This document shows positions 8,433-15,884 of a stretch of DNA of 64,000 nt, one piece after another. The position numbers and the translations under genes are program-made. Source of the DNA: Mycobacteriales bacterium (GTDB taxonomy: Bacteria; Actinomycetota; Actinomycetes; BP-191); assembly GCA_035714365.1 (NCBI GenBank), contig DASTMB010000041.1, forward strand, positions 1-64,000. The letters run 5' to 3'. Every line of letters begins with the position of its first letter. The first letter of the stretch is position 1. A model generated the notes under the pieces. That model was not told the DNA's origin. It saw only the letters and a list, made by a program, of their open reading frames with translations, and did not search any database.

Positions 8433-11400
8433 CTAGAGCAGGTCCACCGCCCGCGTCGGCAGCAGCGTCGACGGGTCGAAGCCCGCCGGCGCCGACGGCA
8501 GCTCGTGTGCCGCCGAGAAGTGGCCGTTCACCATCGAGTACGACCCGGCGACGTAGTGGAGCACGCCGTCGGACGTGCGGACGACGGAGATCGGCGCCTC
8601 CGTGCCGTCCGCCATCGTGGCGGACTGGCCGATGGTGCCCTGCGCGTAGATCCAGTGGATCGCCGGCGTGAGGTACCAGTCGGTCGGGTGGACGTCGACG
8701 TAGAGCGGGGTGCCCCACGCGAAGCCGACCGTCACGAAGCCCACCCCGAGCTCCCAGTTCGGCTTGTCGGACTCGTTCATCGTCATCGTGAACCCGACGT
8801 TCGCGCCGCAGCTCAGCGTCGGGGTGCAGTCAACGCTGAACGGGTTGATCTCCAGGCCGGGGAGGCCGATGAACGCCTGGGTCTCCAGGTGCGCCTCCTC
8901 GTTCGTGATGTCGTACACGCCGCGCACCGACATGCCGGTGAAGCTCAGCGAGATGAACGGCACGATCACGTCGAGGTCGCCGGAGATGCTGCCCTCGATG
9001 TAGACGCCGTACGACACCTTGTCGTTGCCCGCGTCGACACCCGCGGTGCGGATGACGTTCGGCGTCGTCGGGCTCTTGTTGACGCGCACGTCGGTCTCGA
9101 TGCCGTCATAGAGCCCGTCGTTGTCGGTGTCGCTCAGCCGCGGGTCGCTGACCACGCTGCTGTTCATCTCGCTGTTGTCGCTGCGGTAGTCGCCGTCCGT
9201 GTCCCAGAAGTACGGGTCGGACGACACGCGGCGGGTGCTGCCATTGATGGAGATGTCCTTGCCGGTGACCTCGTCGACGTCGGCGACGCCGTCCGTGTCC
9301 GTGTCACCCGTGCGGAACACGATGTCGTCGAGGTACGCCTCGCCGATGCCCGTCGTCGTGGACGAGTCCCCGAGCTGCCCGACGTACGCCACCGCCGAGC
9401 CGCTGCGCGGGTACACGCCGCGGAGCTCGTCGAAGACGTACAGCTCCCACTGGCTGGGGCCGGCCTGCATGCGGATCGGCATGTACGTGCCCGCCGGCAT
9501 GGCGATGACGTCCATCGTCCAGGTGCCGTTGGCGAACACGTCCAGCGAGTGGTTGTTGTCCTTGAACGCCAGCTTGATCTCCGGCGACGTCGGCGACGGG
9601 CCGAGCTGGAGCAGGGTGAAGTCCTGGAACGGCGTGTCCGCGTACGGGACCGTCACCCAGGCCTGCGCCGAGAACGTGCCGGAGACGCTGGCGCCCAGCG
9701 GCTTCGACGCATATGCCGTCGACGCGGTGGAGTTGGCGAGCAGGTACAGCCCGTAGTAGCCGGAGTGCGCCGCGCCCTCCTGCGCCACGACCGACGCCTG
9801 CCCGCCGAGCGTCCATCCCGGCGCGGAGCCGGTGTCGAAGTCGTCGGCGACGTACGTGCGCAGGCTGCCGGTGCCGGTGGCGTTCGCGGTGACGCTGAAC
9901 GACCCGGTGCCGCTCAGGGCGTTGACCATCACGTAGTACCACCCGCGCTGCGGGTTGTTGACGGTGACCGACTCCGTCGCCGTGAGGCCGAAGCCGCGGG
10001 CGTCGTACACGCTCGTCGTCGGCTTGGCGCCGGCGCGGACGTAGAGGTCGAAGTCGGTGCCGACCGCGGCCGGCCCCGCCAGGTCGACCTTGAGGTTGAC
10101 CATGCCGACGGGCACGTAGAACCGCCACATCCGCTGCTGCCCGGCCGCCGTGAACGAGTCGGTCTCCGCCGTGGCCGGCCGCAGCTCGTTGCTGTTGACG
10201 ACGACCGGCTTCGTCCGGGTCGTGGACCCGTCCTGGTCGCTCGCGGTCAGGGTGATGTTGTACGGGGTGCCGTTGTTGTCGGACGTGTACTTGTGGCTCG
10301 ACGTCATGCCGCTCGTCGTCGTGCCGTCACCCCAGCTCCAGGTGTACGTGGCCGGGTCCTCGTCGGAGTCGTCGCCCGACGGGGCCGCGTCGACCCAGAC
10401 CAACGAGCCGGTGTCCGCCTCCCGCTTGGCCGTGCTGCCGTCCTTCACCTGGATGTTGAACTCCGCGACCGGCGGCTGGTTCGCGCGGCCGACCATCGGC
10501 CCCGAGATCGTGCCGGACGCCGGGTTGCGGAAGTTCGAGATCACCTGCGGCGGCGTGCCGGAGGTGGCGGTGAAGTAGTACGAGTGCGCCACCGCCTTGA
10601 GCTTGAGCGGCAGGTGGTAGAGCCGCCCGTCACTGTAGGTCGTGTCGCCGTAGTCGACCGGGCTCATCAGGTACGACGTGCCGTCGACCACCACGCGCAC
10701 GTCGGTCGGCGCCTGGTCCTGCGGGTGGAAGTACTGCACCTGGAACACGTACTGCGCCGCCGACGTCCCGAGCGTCGGGCTCACCGTCGGCAGGTACAGG
10801 CCGGGCCCCTGCGACACGCTCGGCCCGGAGAGCTCGCCGGTCGACGGCAGCCGCGCCGCCGTGTTCGTGCCGTCGCTCGCGCCGAAGTGGTACGAGTGCG
10901 AGCCCTGCGCGAGCGTCGTCGTGTACGAGTAGATCGCGCCGGTCGACAGCGTCCCGCTGACCTTCGTCATGTCGTGGCCGCTGTCGCCGTCGAGGTAGAC
11001 CTTGACGTACGACATCGACGCGCCGTCGTCGGTCACCTTCACCTTGAACGTGAACGACGTCGTGGTGTCGCCGGAGTCCGGCGCGACGCCGTCGCCCGTG
11101 TAGCCGGACTCGCCGGTGAACGCGAGCGCGGGCGGGTTGTTGACCCCGGCCGAGCTCACGACGACGTCGTCGACGTACCAGCCCTCGTAGGCGTTCGCGA
11201 CGCCGTCGACGCTGTCGAACGCGAAGCGGATCCGCACCGACTGCCCGGCGTACGCGGACAGCGACGTCGACTCCGAGTTCCACGTCTGCTGCGCGTCGTC
11301 GAGCTGCATGAGCTGCGTCCACGTCGAGCCGCCGTTGGTCGAGATCTCGACCGACTTCTTGTCGTACGGCAGCGACTCCGTCTGGTGCCAGCTCTTGAAC

Positions 11401-13583
11401 GACAACGTCGGCGTCGTCGCGGGCACGGTGAACGCCGGGCTGGTCGCGGTGCCCGCCGTCACGCCGACGTCGTAGTTGCCCTTCGTGTCGTCGCCGTACC
11501 AGATCGTCTTCGACGGGCTGACCGCGCGGGACGTCGTCTTGACGTGCCACAGGCCGGTGAACGCCCAGCCGGTGACCGTGCCGTCGAAGCCCTCGTTGAG
11601 GCCGGTGCCGCCGCCACCGCCGCCGCCGCCGGTGGTGTCCACGACGATGTCGTCGACCCAGGCGGTGACGGCGGGCTCCTGCGTGTTGCCGGTGCCGTTG
11701 TTCGCGACGCCGACCTTGTTGAGCGTGAAGCCGTCGTTCGCGTTCGTGCCGGTCGTGTACGTCGCCGTGAGCAGGTCGGTCGTGTTGGCGGCGTTGCGGA
11801 CCTTCATGGTGAGCACGTGCGTCGTCGCGCTGTAGGAGACGACGAAGCGGTACTCGGTGTTGGCGGTGGCCGTGTACGTCTGGTTGATCCGCAGCACCCC
11901 CGCCGCGTCGCGGTAGCGCAGGCCGTACTGCGGCGCCTGGCCGATGTTGCCGTCGCGGCTGTCGTAGTAGACGTAGACCGAGCTCGGGCTCGAGTCGACG
12001 TCGGTCACCGCGGTGGCGCCGAGGAACAGCGGCTCGGCCGCCTGCCAGTTGCCCTGCGCCGTCGTCGCCCAGCGGCTCGACACCGTGAAGCTCGACGCCG
12101 TCGTGAGCTGCGCCGGCAGCGCGTGCGTGAACATCTCGTCGCCGGTGTCGCGGCGGTCGCCGAGCACCGACACGCGGTGGTTGGCGGAGTCCCACGCGAC
12201 CTCGGAGTACGTCTGCGCCTGCTGCTGCGCGAAGCCCTCGTTCGTGCTGTCGAACGTGTACGTGACCGTGGTGCCGCCACCGCCGCCGCCGGTCGTCGAG
12301 TCGATCGTGATGTCGTCGGCCCAGCCGTTGATCGCCGGCTCCTGGGTGTTCCCGGTGCCGTCGTTGGCGACGCCGACCTTGTCCAGCGTGAAGCCGTCGT
12401 TCGCGTTCGTGCCGGTCGTGTAGGTCGCCGTGAACAGGTCGGTGCCGGCGGCGTTGCGGATCTTCATCGTCAGGACGTGCGTCGTCGCGCTGTAGTCCAC
12501 GTAGAAGCGGTACTCCGTGTTCGCCGCCGCCGTGTACGCCTGGTCGATCCGCAGCACGCCGGCCGCGTCCCGGTATCGCAGGAAGTACTGCGGCGCCTGG
12601 CCGACGTTCGCGTCGCGGCTGTAGTAGTAGACGTAGACCGAGCTCGCGGCGGTCGCGGCGTCGGTGGCGGCGTTCGCCGTCAGGAACAGCGGCTCACCCG
12701 CCTGCCAGTTGCCCTGCGCCGTCGTCGCCCAGCGGCTCGTCACCGTGAAGCTCGTGCCCGTCGTGAACTGCGCCGGCAGGGCGTGCGTGAACATCTCGTC
12801 GCCGCCGTCGCGCCGGTCGCCGACGAAGGAGATCCGGTGGTTCGTGGAGTCCCAGCCGACCTCCGAGTACGTCTGCGGGTTCTGCTGCGCGAAGCCCTCG
12901 TGGGAGGCGTCGAAGGTGTAGATCGTCGAGAAGTGGGGGGCGTCGACCGCCCAGCCCGCCGCCGTGTGGTTGGCGTGGATGCGGGTGCCGTCCGCGTAGC
13001 GGAAGCCGGGTGACGTGAAGCCGAGGCCGCGCAGCCAGGCGTCGTTGTAGACGACCTGCTGTCCCGCCGAGTCGCCGTCGTAGAGCTCGACGCCCAGCTC
13101 GTCCTCGTGGCCGGGCGACGACGGCACCAGCGACACGAACATCGGCCGGTCCGTCAGCCGGACCGTCTCCGGTGAGCCCAGCGTGAACCGCGGCGACCTC
13201 GCCGGGGTGAACGAGCCCACCGTCACCGTGTGCGCCGCCGGTGCGCCGTGGATCACTACGCGGTACCAGCGGGCGCCCGCCTGCGTCGTCACGTCCCACG
13301 GCTCGCTCGCCGCGAACGACGGGTACGTGGCGTCCGCCCACGACCGTTCGAGCAGCAGCGACGTCTCGGCGTTGGCGACGTTGGTCACCACCACGTTCGT
13401 GGTGCCGTCGGCGTTCGCGACGGTCCGGACCGCGGCCGAGCCGTCGGGCAGCCCCGACCGCGTCACCACCCGGATGTGCGGATCCTGTGTCGGCGTCGCG
13501 GCCGCCGCGTGCGGTGCGACCGAGGCCAGGCCCACGGTCACGCATGCGGCGGTGATCGCGGCGGTGAGCCGTGCACGGCGCAT
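8433..13583 (-). CDS. Giant multidomain secreted protein (tandem beta-sandwich, PKD, PPC, TSP3-like)
   Basis: 1716 residues from the ATG at 13583, which has a GAGGAGGGG site and is followed by a signal peptide (MRRARLTAAITAACVTVGL..., cleavage near AAAATP). Order by approximate residue: unique N-domain 35-215; two near-identical 210-residue lectin-like repeats (218-428 and 441-650) separated by glycine-rich linkers; an immune-inhibitor-A/MAM-like sandwich (659-811, STNGGSTWTQ and GWYVDDVVV); two Ig-like domains (815-1028); a PKD domain (1038-1131, YTWSWGDGTTTSG); a PPC domain (1134-1234); a LamG-like domain (1244-1424); calcium-type DTDTDGVADVDE / DTDNDGLYDGIE repeats (1428-1500); and a unique C-terminus. 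There is no catalytic domain or LPXTG signal. Most likely it is a secreted adhesin or surface-binding protein; the role is inferred. Confidence 0.8.
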   Translation of the reverse strand: MRRARLTAAITAACVTVGLASVAPHAAAATPTQDPHIRVVTRSGLPDGSAAVRTVANADGTTNVVVTNVANAETSLLLERSWADATYPSFAASEPWDVTTQAGARWYRVVIHGAPAAHTVTVGSFTPARSPRFTLGSPETVRLTDRPMFVSLVPSSPGHEDELGVELYDGDSAGQQVVYNDAWLRGLGFTSPGFRYADGTRIHANHTAAGWAVDAPHFSTIYTFDASHEGFAQQNPQTYSEVGWDSTNHRISFVGDRRDGGDEMFTHALPAQFTTGTSFTVTSRWATTAQGNWQAGEPLFLTANAATDAATAASSVYVYYYSRDANVGQAPQYFLRYRDAAGVLRIDQAYTAAANTEYRFYVDYSATTHVLTMKIRNAAGTDLFTATYTTGTNANDGFTLDKVGVANDGTGNTQEPAINGWADDITIDSTTGGGGGGTTVTYTFDSTNEGFAQQQAQTYSEVAWDSANHRVSVLGDRRDTGDEMFTHALPAQLTTASSFTVSSRWATTAQGNWQAAEPLFLGATAVTDVDSSPSSVYVYYDSRDGNIGQAPQYGLRYRDAAGVLRINQTYTATANTEYRFVVSYSATTHVLTMKVRNAANTTDLLTATYTTGTNANDGFTLNKVGVANNGTGNTQEPAVTAWVDDIVVDTTGGGGGGGGTGLNEGFDGTVTGWAFTGLWHVKTTSRAVSPSKTIWYGDDTKGNYDVGVTAGTATSPAFTVPATTPTLSFKSWHQTESLPYDKKSVEISTNGGSTWTQLMQLDDAQQTWNSESTSLSAYAGQSVRIRFAFDSVDGVANAYEGWYVDDVVVSSAGVNNPPALAFTGESGYTGDGVAPDSGDTTTSFTFKVKVTDDGASMSYVKVYLDGDSGHDMTKVSGTLSTGAIYSYTTTLAQGSHSYHFGASDGTNTAARLPSTGELSGPSVSQGPGLYLPTVSPTLGTSAAQYVFQVQYFHPQDQAPTDVRVVVDGTSYLMSPVDYGDTTYSDGRLYHLPLKLKAVAHSYYFTATSGTPPQVISNFRNPASGTISGPMVGRANQPPVAEFNIQVKDGSTAKREADTGSLVWVDAAPSGDDSDEDPATYTWSWGDGTTTSGMTSSHKYTSDNNGTPYNITLTASDQDGSTTRTKPVVVNSNELRPATAETDSFTAAGQQRMWRFYVPVGMVNLKVDLAGPAAVGTDFDLYVRAGAKPTTSVYDARGFGLTATESVTVNNPQRGWYYVMVNALSGTGSFSVTANATGTGSLRTYVADDFDTGSAPGWTLGGQASVVAQEGAAHSGYYGLYLLANSTASTAYASKPLGASVSGTFSAQAWVTVPYADTPFQDFTLLQLGPSPTSPEIKLAFKDNNHSLDVFANGTWTMDVIAMPAGTYMPIRMQAGPSQWELYVFDELRGVYPRSGSAVAYVGQLGDSSTTTGIGEAYLDDIVFRTGDTDTDGVADVDEVTGKDISINGSTRRVSSDPYFWDTDGDYRSDNSEMNSSVVSDPRLSDTDNDGLYDGIETDVRVNKSPTTPNVIRTAGVDAGNDKVSYGVYIEGSISGDLDVIVPFISLSFTGMSVRGVYDITNEEAHLETQAFIGLPGLEINPFSVDCTPTLSCGANVGFTMTMNESDKPNWELGVGFVTVGFAWGTPLYVDVHPTDWYLTPAIHWIYAQGTIGQSATMADGTEAPISVVRTSDGVLHYVAGSYSMVNGHFSAAHELPSAPAGFDPSTLLPTRAVDLL
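11634..12930 (-). repeat. Tandem duplication of a 660-bp domain-coding unit
   Basis: Two consecutive copies inside the giant secreted-protein gene, offset by about 663 bp (221 codons). Both encode the FAQQ..QTYSEV start, the GDEMFTHALPAQ, SRWATTAQGNWQA, YRDAAGVLRI and TGTNANDGFTL blocks, and both end in a poly-Gly linker. DNA identity stays high over long stretches, indicating recent duplication or ongoing gene conversion. Confidence 0.85.
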
Positions 13584-13795
13584 ATCGATCCCCTCCTCGT
13601 CGATGGGCACCGCGGAGCCGTGCGGCGGCGTCACCCCCGATGCCGTCGCGTGCCCGGCCGCACCCCTCGCGCGGCGGGCGGTCTCCGGGTGCTGCACGCT
13701 TCGTTACGGGGACAGCGGCCGGGCCACGCGCTCGCGCGCGGGAAGTTCATCCGTTCCGACGAAGCCGCGCACCGCCCGGCGCGCGCGCCCGGCGG

Positions 13796-14059
13796 TCAGC
13801 CGTCGGCGCGAGGGTAGTTGCCGCGCAAGATCGACAGCAGGTTGCGCAGGTAGGCCTCCGGCCCGAGCTCCTCGACCAGCCGGACGTTCGCCGCTACCCA
13901 ACGGTCCTCGTCCATCAGCGGGGGGTGCGGGACGGCGAGGGCGGGGTCGATCTCGATGGCGTAGAACGGGTTGGCGAGCAGCGCGTTGACGTCGGCCGGC
14001 GTCCACGCCGCCGGTTCCGCCGCCTCGCCGGCGCCGGTCCCGTCGTCACCGGCCCACAC
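13796..14059 (-). CDS. Hypothetical protein
   Basis: About 87 residues if started at the GTG at 14059, which has a GAAGAG stretch eight bases upstream; an ATG at 14119 in the same frame would add 20 residues, and the frame is open to 14260. The confident core is WTPADVNALLANPFYAIEID followed by DEDRWVAANVRLVEELGPE and YLRNLLSILRGNYP, a predicted mostly helical, acidic small protein. I do not recognise the family with certainty. It lies at the edge of the XRE/ImmA/CHAT island and is on the same strand as the XRE and ImmA genes, 230 bases downstream of ImmA. Confidence 0.5.
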   Translation of the reverse strand: MWAGDDGTGAGEAAEPAAWTPADVNALLANPFYAIEIDPALAVPHPPLMDEDRWVAANVRLVEELGPEAYLRNLLSILRGNYPRADG

Positions 14060-14122
14060 GATCCGTACTCTTCTACCTTCCGGATAGCCAGCCAGCCAGG
14101 GGGCGCGGCGGCGGGGCATAGC

Positions 14123-14150
14123 CCGCCCGCAGGGCGGCCGCGAAGCGGCC
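14123..14150. repeat. Two adjacent GC-rich hairpins downstream of the ImmA gene
   Basis: CCGCCC-GCA-GGGCGG (14123-14137) and GGCCGC-GAA-GCGGCC (14136-14150) are two perfect 6-bp stems with three-base loops placed back to back. They may act as a terminator for the XRE-ImmA transcript or be a mobile palindromic repeat. The rest of the gap 14060-14291 shows no gene. Confidence 0.5.
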
Positions 14151-14291
14151 CGTAGCGACCTTGACGCCCGTCGCTGCGTCCGCACATTGGCGGCTGACCG
14201 AAGGCAGTCGCGTGTAGTCGAACTTCGACGACACGGCACACTCAGGGGCACGCGACCCATCCGCTCGGCTCAGCGCGTTCCGCCGCTGCGA

Positions 14292-14810
14292 CTAGTGGCT
14301 GAGCATCCCCAGGTTCAGCAGCCGGTAGTGCATCGCCTCCTCGGACACGTCGAAGATCCGAGCAAGCCCAGTGACGACCGACGCCTGCCCCGCACGCCGC
14401 CCGACAAGCCGGCCGAGGTGCTCGTCGAGGAGGTCAGCCGGCATTAGGAGCTCGGCGGCGAACGCGTTCGCCTCCCGCTCGTCGCGGACACTCGCGCTCC
14501 CGGCCACAGCATCGCGGCGGTTCACTTGGATGCCGCTGTCTACGATCACCTCGCCCTTGTGGTTGAGGCGGAGGTGCCCAAGTTCGTGTGCGATCGTGAA
14601 CCGCTGCCGCCGTGGGTGGTGGAGCGTGTTCACCCCGATGACGGGCACCTCGCCGGCTTTACGGATCAGGAGGCCGGAGAGGTCGGCGGCGAGGCGCTCC
14701 TTCGTCACGACGAGCCCGAGACGGCGGGCGATCCCGTCGACGTCGACGGGCGCACGGTCCGCGCCCGACTCCACGAGCAGCGCGCTGGCGGCCCTTTCGC
14801 CGCGGGTCAC
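14292..14810 (-). CDS. ImmA/IrrE family zinc metallopeptidase
   Basis: 172 residues. The gluzincin motif FTIAHELGHLRLNH (HELGH, histidines at about 75 and 79) and the downstream acidic stretch DEREANAFAAELLMP are the signature of the ImmA/IrrE (COG2856) family. Characterised members cleave a partner XRE repressor (ImmA/ImmR of ICEBs1, IrrE/DdrO of Deinococcus) after a stress or signalling cue. Here the GTG start overlaps the stop of the XRE gene (GTGA), the expected operonic arrangement for such a pair. Cleavage of the neighbouring XRE protein is therefore an inference from family and context, not seen in the sequence. Confidence 0.9.
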   Translation of the reverse strand: MTRGERAASALLVESGADRAPVDVDGIARRLGLVVTKERLAADLSGLLIRKAGEVPVIGVNTLHHPRRQRFTIAHELGHLRLNHKGEVIVDSGIQVNRRDAVAGSASVRDEREANAFAAELLMPADLLDEHLGRLVGRRAGQASVVTGLARIFDVSEEAMHYRLLNLGMLSH

Positions 14811-15154
14811 CCGCGGTCCGCCGCGGGAGCGAGTCCCCGGCTGCTGTTGAGGACGAGTGCGACGTCGCTGCGGAGCCGGGGTGGAACTGAGCCGAGGATC
14901 CTGTCGTCATCTGGGCCGAGGCCGGGGCCTTCGTTGGGGACGAGGTCATGGAGGGGAACTTGGACGACGCGGGCGAGGACCGCGGCGGTGTGTAGTGAGC
15001 ACTGCTGCCGCCCCGCCTCGATGTTGGCGACGCTCGCACGCGTCAGGCCGAGCTCTTCGCCGACGTCGGTCTGCGTCAATCCGCGCTGAAGCCGGGCGTC
15101 GCGGACTGCGTGCCCGAACCTGACGTAGAAGTCGGTTCTCTCGCGGCGGTCCAC
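14807..15154 (-). CDS. XRE-family (HTH) transcriptional regulator
   Basis: 115 residues from the GTG at 15154; the frame is open far upstream but only this part has domain support. An XRE helix-turn-helix occupies about residues 12-70: HAVRDARLQRGLTQTDVGEE then LGLTRASVANIEAGRQ and an L-P-type third helix. A short C-terminal extension (75-115) has no recognised domain. It is co-translated with ImmA (four-base overlap) and reads away from the 52-residue gene, with the palindrome at 15231-15245 between them. A repressor of the divergent promoter, inactivated by ImmA, is the simplest reading. Confidence 0.88.
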   Translation of the reverse strand: MDRRERTDFYVRFGHAVRDARLQRGLTQTDVGEELGLTRASVANIEAGRQQCSLHTAAVLARVVQVPLHDLVPNEGPGLGPDDDRILGSVPPRLRSDVALVLNSSRGLAPAADRG

Positions 15155-15230
15155 GCCGTCAATGTCGCCGACGGCGCCCCGGCTGTCAAATATCGCAAAC
15201 CCTCCGCGCGGCGGTCGCTCAACGGAGACT

Positions 15231-15245
15231 GTTTGTAGTGCAAAC
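15231..15245. promoter_or_regulatory. Candidate operator in the XRE/small-protein divergent region
   Basis: GTTTG-TAGTG-CAAAC is a perfect 5-bp inverted repeat with a 5-base centre, located between the two divergent start codons (15154 and 15342). A further half-site GCAAAC lies at 15195-15200. Two TTGACA hexamers (15257-15262 and 15270-15275) just downstream could be -35 elements of the rightward promoter. The size and position fit an XRE dimer site; binding is inferred. Confidence 0.5.
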
Positions 15246-15341
15246 GTAGGGGTAGATTGACAGCGACGCTTGACAGACTCTGCAGGGCGATGGATCTTGG
15301 TTCCCGGGCCGTCGTGGCCTTGAAGGTGGAGAGGAGACGTC

Positions 15342-15500
15342 GTGGCGAAGAACACTGGGAAGGGCCACCGCGTTGGCGCAGTGAAGGGCCGCAGTGAGTT
15401 CCGGCACAACGGCCAGTACTTCAAGCGGGACAGCGCTACCGGGCGGATCCTCAACGGTAGTCCGAACCCGCACAAGGGCGTCCGGGACGAGAAGAAGTAG
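15342..15500 (+). CDS. Small basic protein (52 residues) of the island
   Basis: The GTG start has a strong GGAGAGGAG site eight bases upstream. The product begins AKNTGKGHRVGAVKGRSEFR, continues with YFKRDSATGRILNGSPNPHK and ends GVRDEKK: very basic, Gly-rich, no Cys and no membrane segment. Similar K-G-H-R-V-G-A-V-K-G-R-S-type micro-proteins are, to my recollection, scattered through actinobacterial genomes without an assigned role. It is the first gene to the right of the XRE-controlled divergent region and could be a nucleic-acid-binding accessory or a small antitoxin-like regulator; this is speculation. Confidence 0.7.
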   Translation: MAKNTGKGHRVGAVKGRSEFRHNGQYFKRDSATGRILNGSPNPHKGVRDEKK

Positions 15501-15623
15501 GCGCGGTGCTCGCGTCAAGTGCCGCTGTGCCGGCGCCGCGATGGAGGCGTCGGCGGGTGGCGCCCTCCGCGTCATCGCGGTCGCCGTGCAACGGGTGCCG
15601 CATCTGATCCTCGAGGAGGGCAC

Positions 15624-15884
15624 GTGAAGATCACCGCAGCGGTGGTCCGCGAGCAGGGAACGACGTTCGCTGTCGTCATCGTCAAGCAGTCGGCGATGCA
15701 GCCCCACAACCGCGACGAAACGCAGCGGTCGCTCCAGCCGCTCTTTCCCGGCGTCCCGGTGGTGCTCATGTCTCAGGATCGCCGGGGTATCCCGACCTAC
15801 TGGGGCCGCCGGGACATCAGCCGGTTCCTCGCCGGCATCCACCTGGCCCGGTTGCCGTGGCGCGAGTACCGGGTCGCTTCGTGA
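15624..15884 (+). CDS. Small protein translationally coupled to the CHAT protease
   Basis: 86 residues from the GTG at 15624, chosen because GAGGAGG lies just upstream; the frame extends to 15519 without support. The sequence KITAAVVREQGTTFAVVIVK, LFPGVPVVLMSQDRRGIPTY, WGRRDISRFL looks like a small alternating alpha/beta protein. I cannot assign it to a named family. Its TGA is overlapped by the GTG of the CHAT gene (GTGA), so the two are made together and probably act together. It has no signal peptide or membrane segment, hence is cytoplasmic. Confidence 0.75.
   Translation: MKITAAVVREQGTTFAVVIVKQSAMQPHNRDETQRSLQPLFPGVPVVLMSQDRRGIPTYWGRRDISRFLAGIHLARLPWREYRVAS

Noticed and set aside
11634-12930. 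CRISPR-like or satellite repeat
   Set aside because: Only two long copies exist, both in frame inside one gene and encoding protein domains; there are no short repeats with unique spacers anywhere in the window.
13704-14260. Mobile element remnant next to the island
   Set aside because: No transposase or integrase fragments and no terminal repeats were found; only two short hairpins.
14060-14260. N-terminal extension of the hypothetical protein at 13796 to the start at 14260
   Set aside because: The added residues are Arg/Ser-rich, cross the two hairpins and have no ribosome site; a start near 14059 or 14119 is more plausible.
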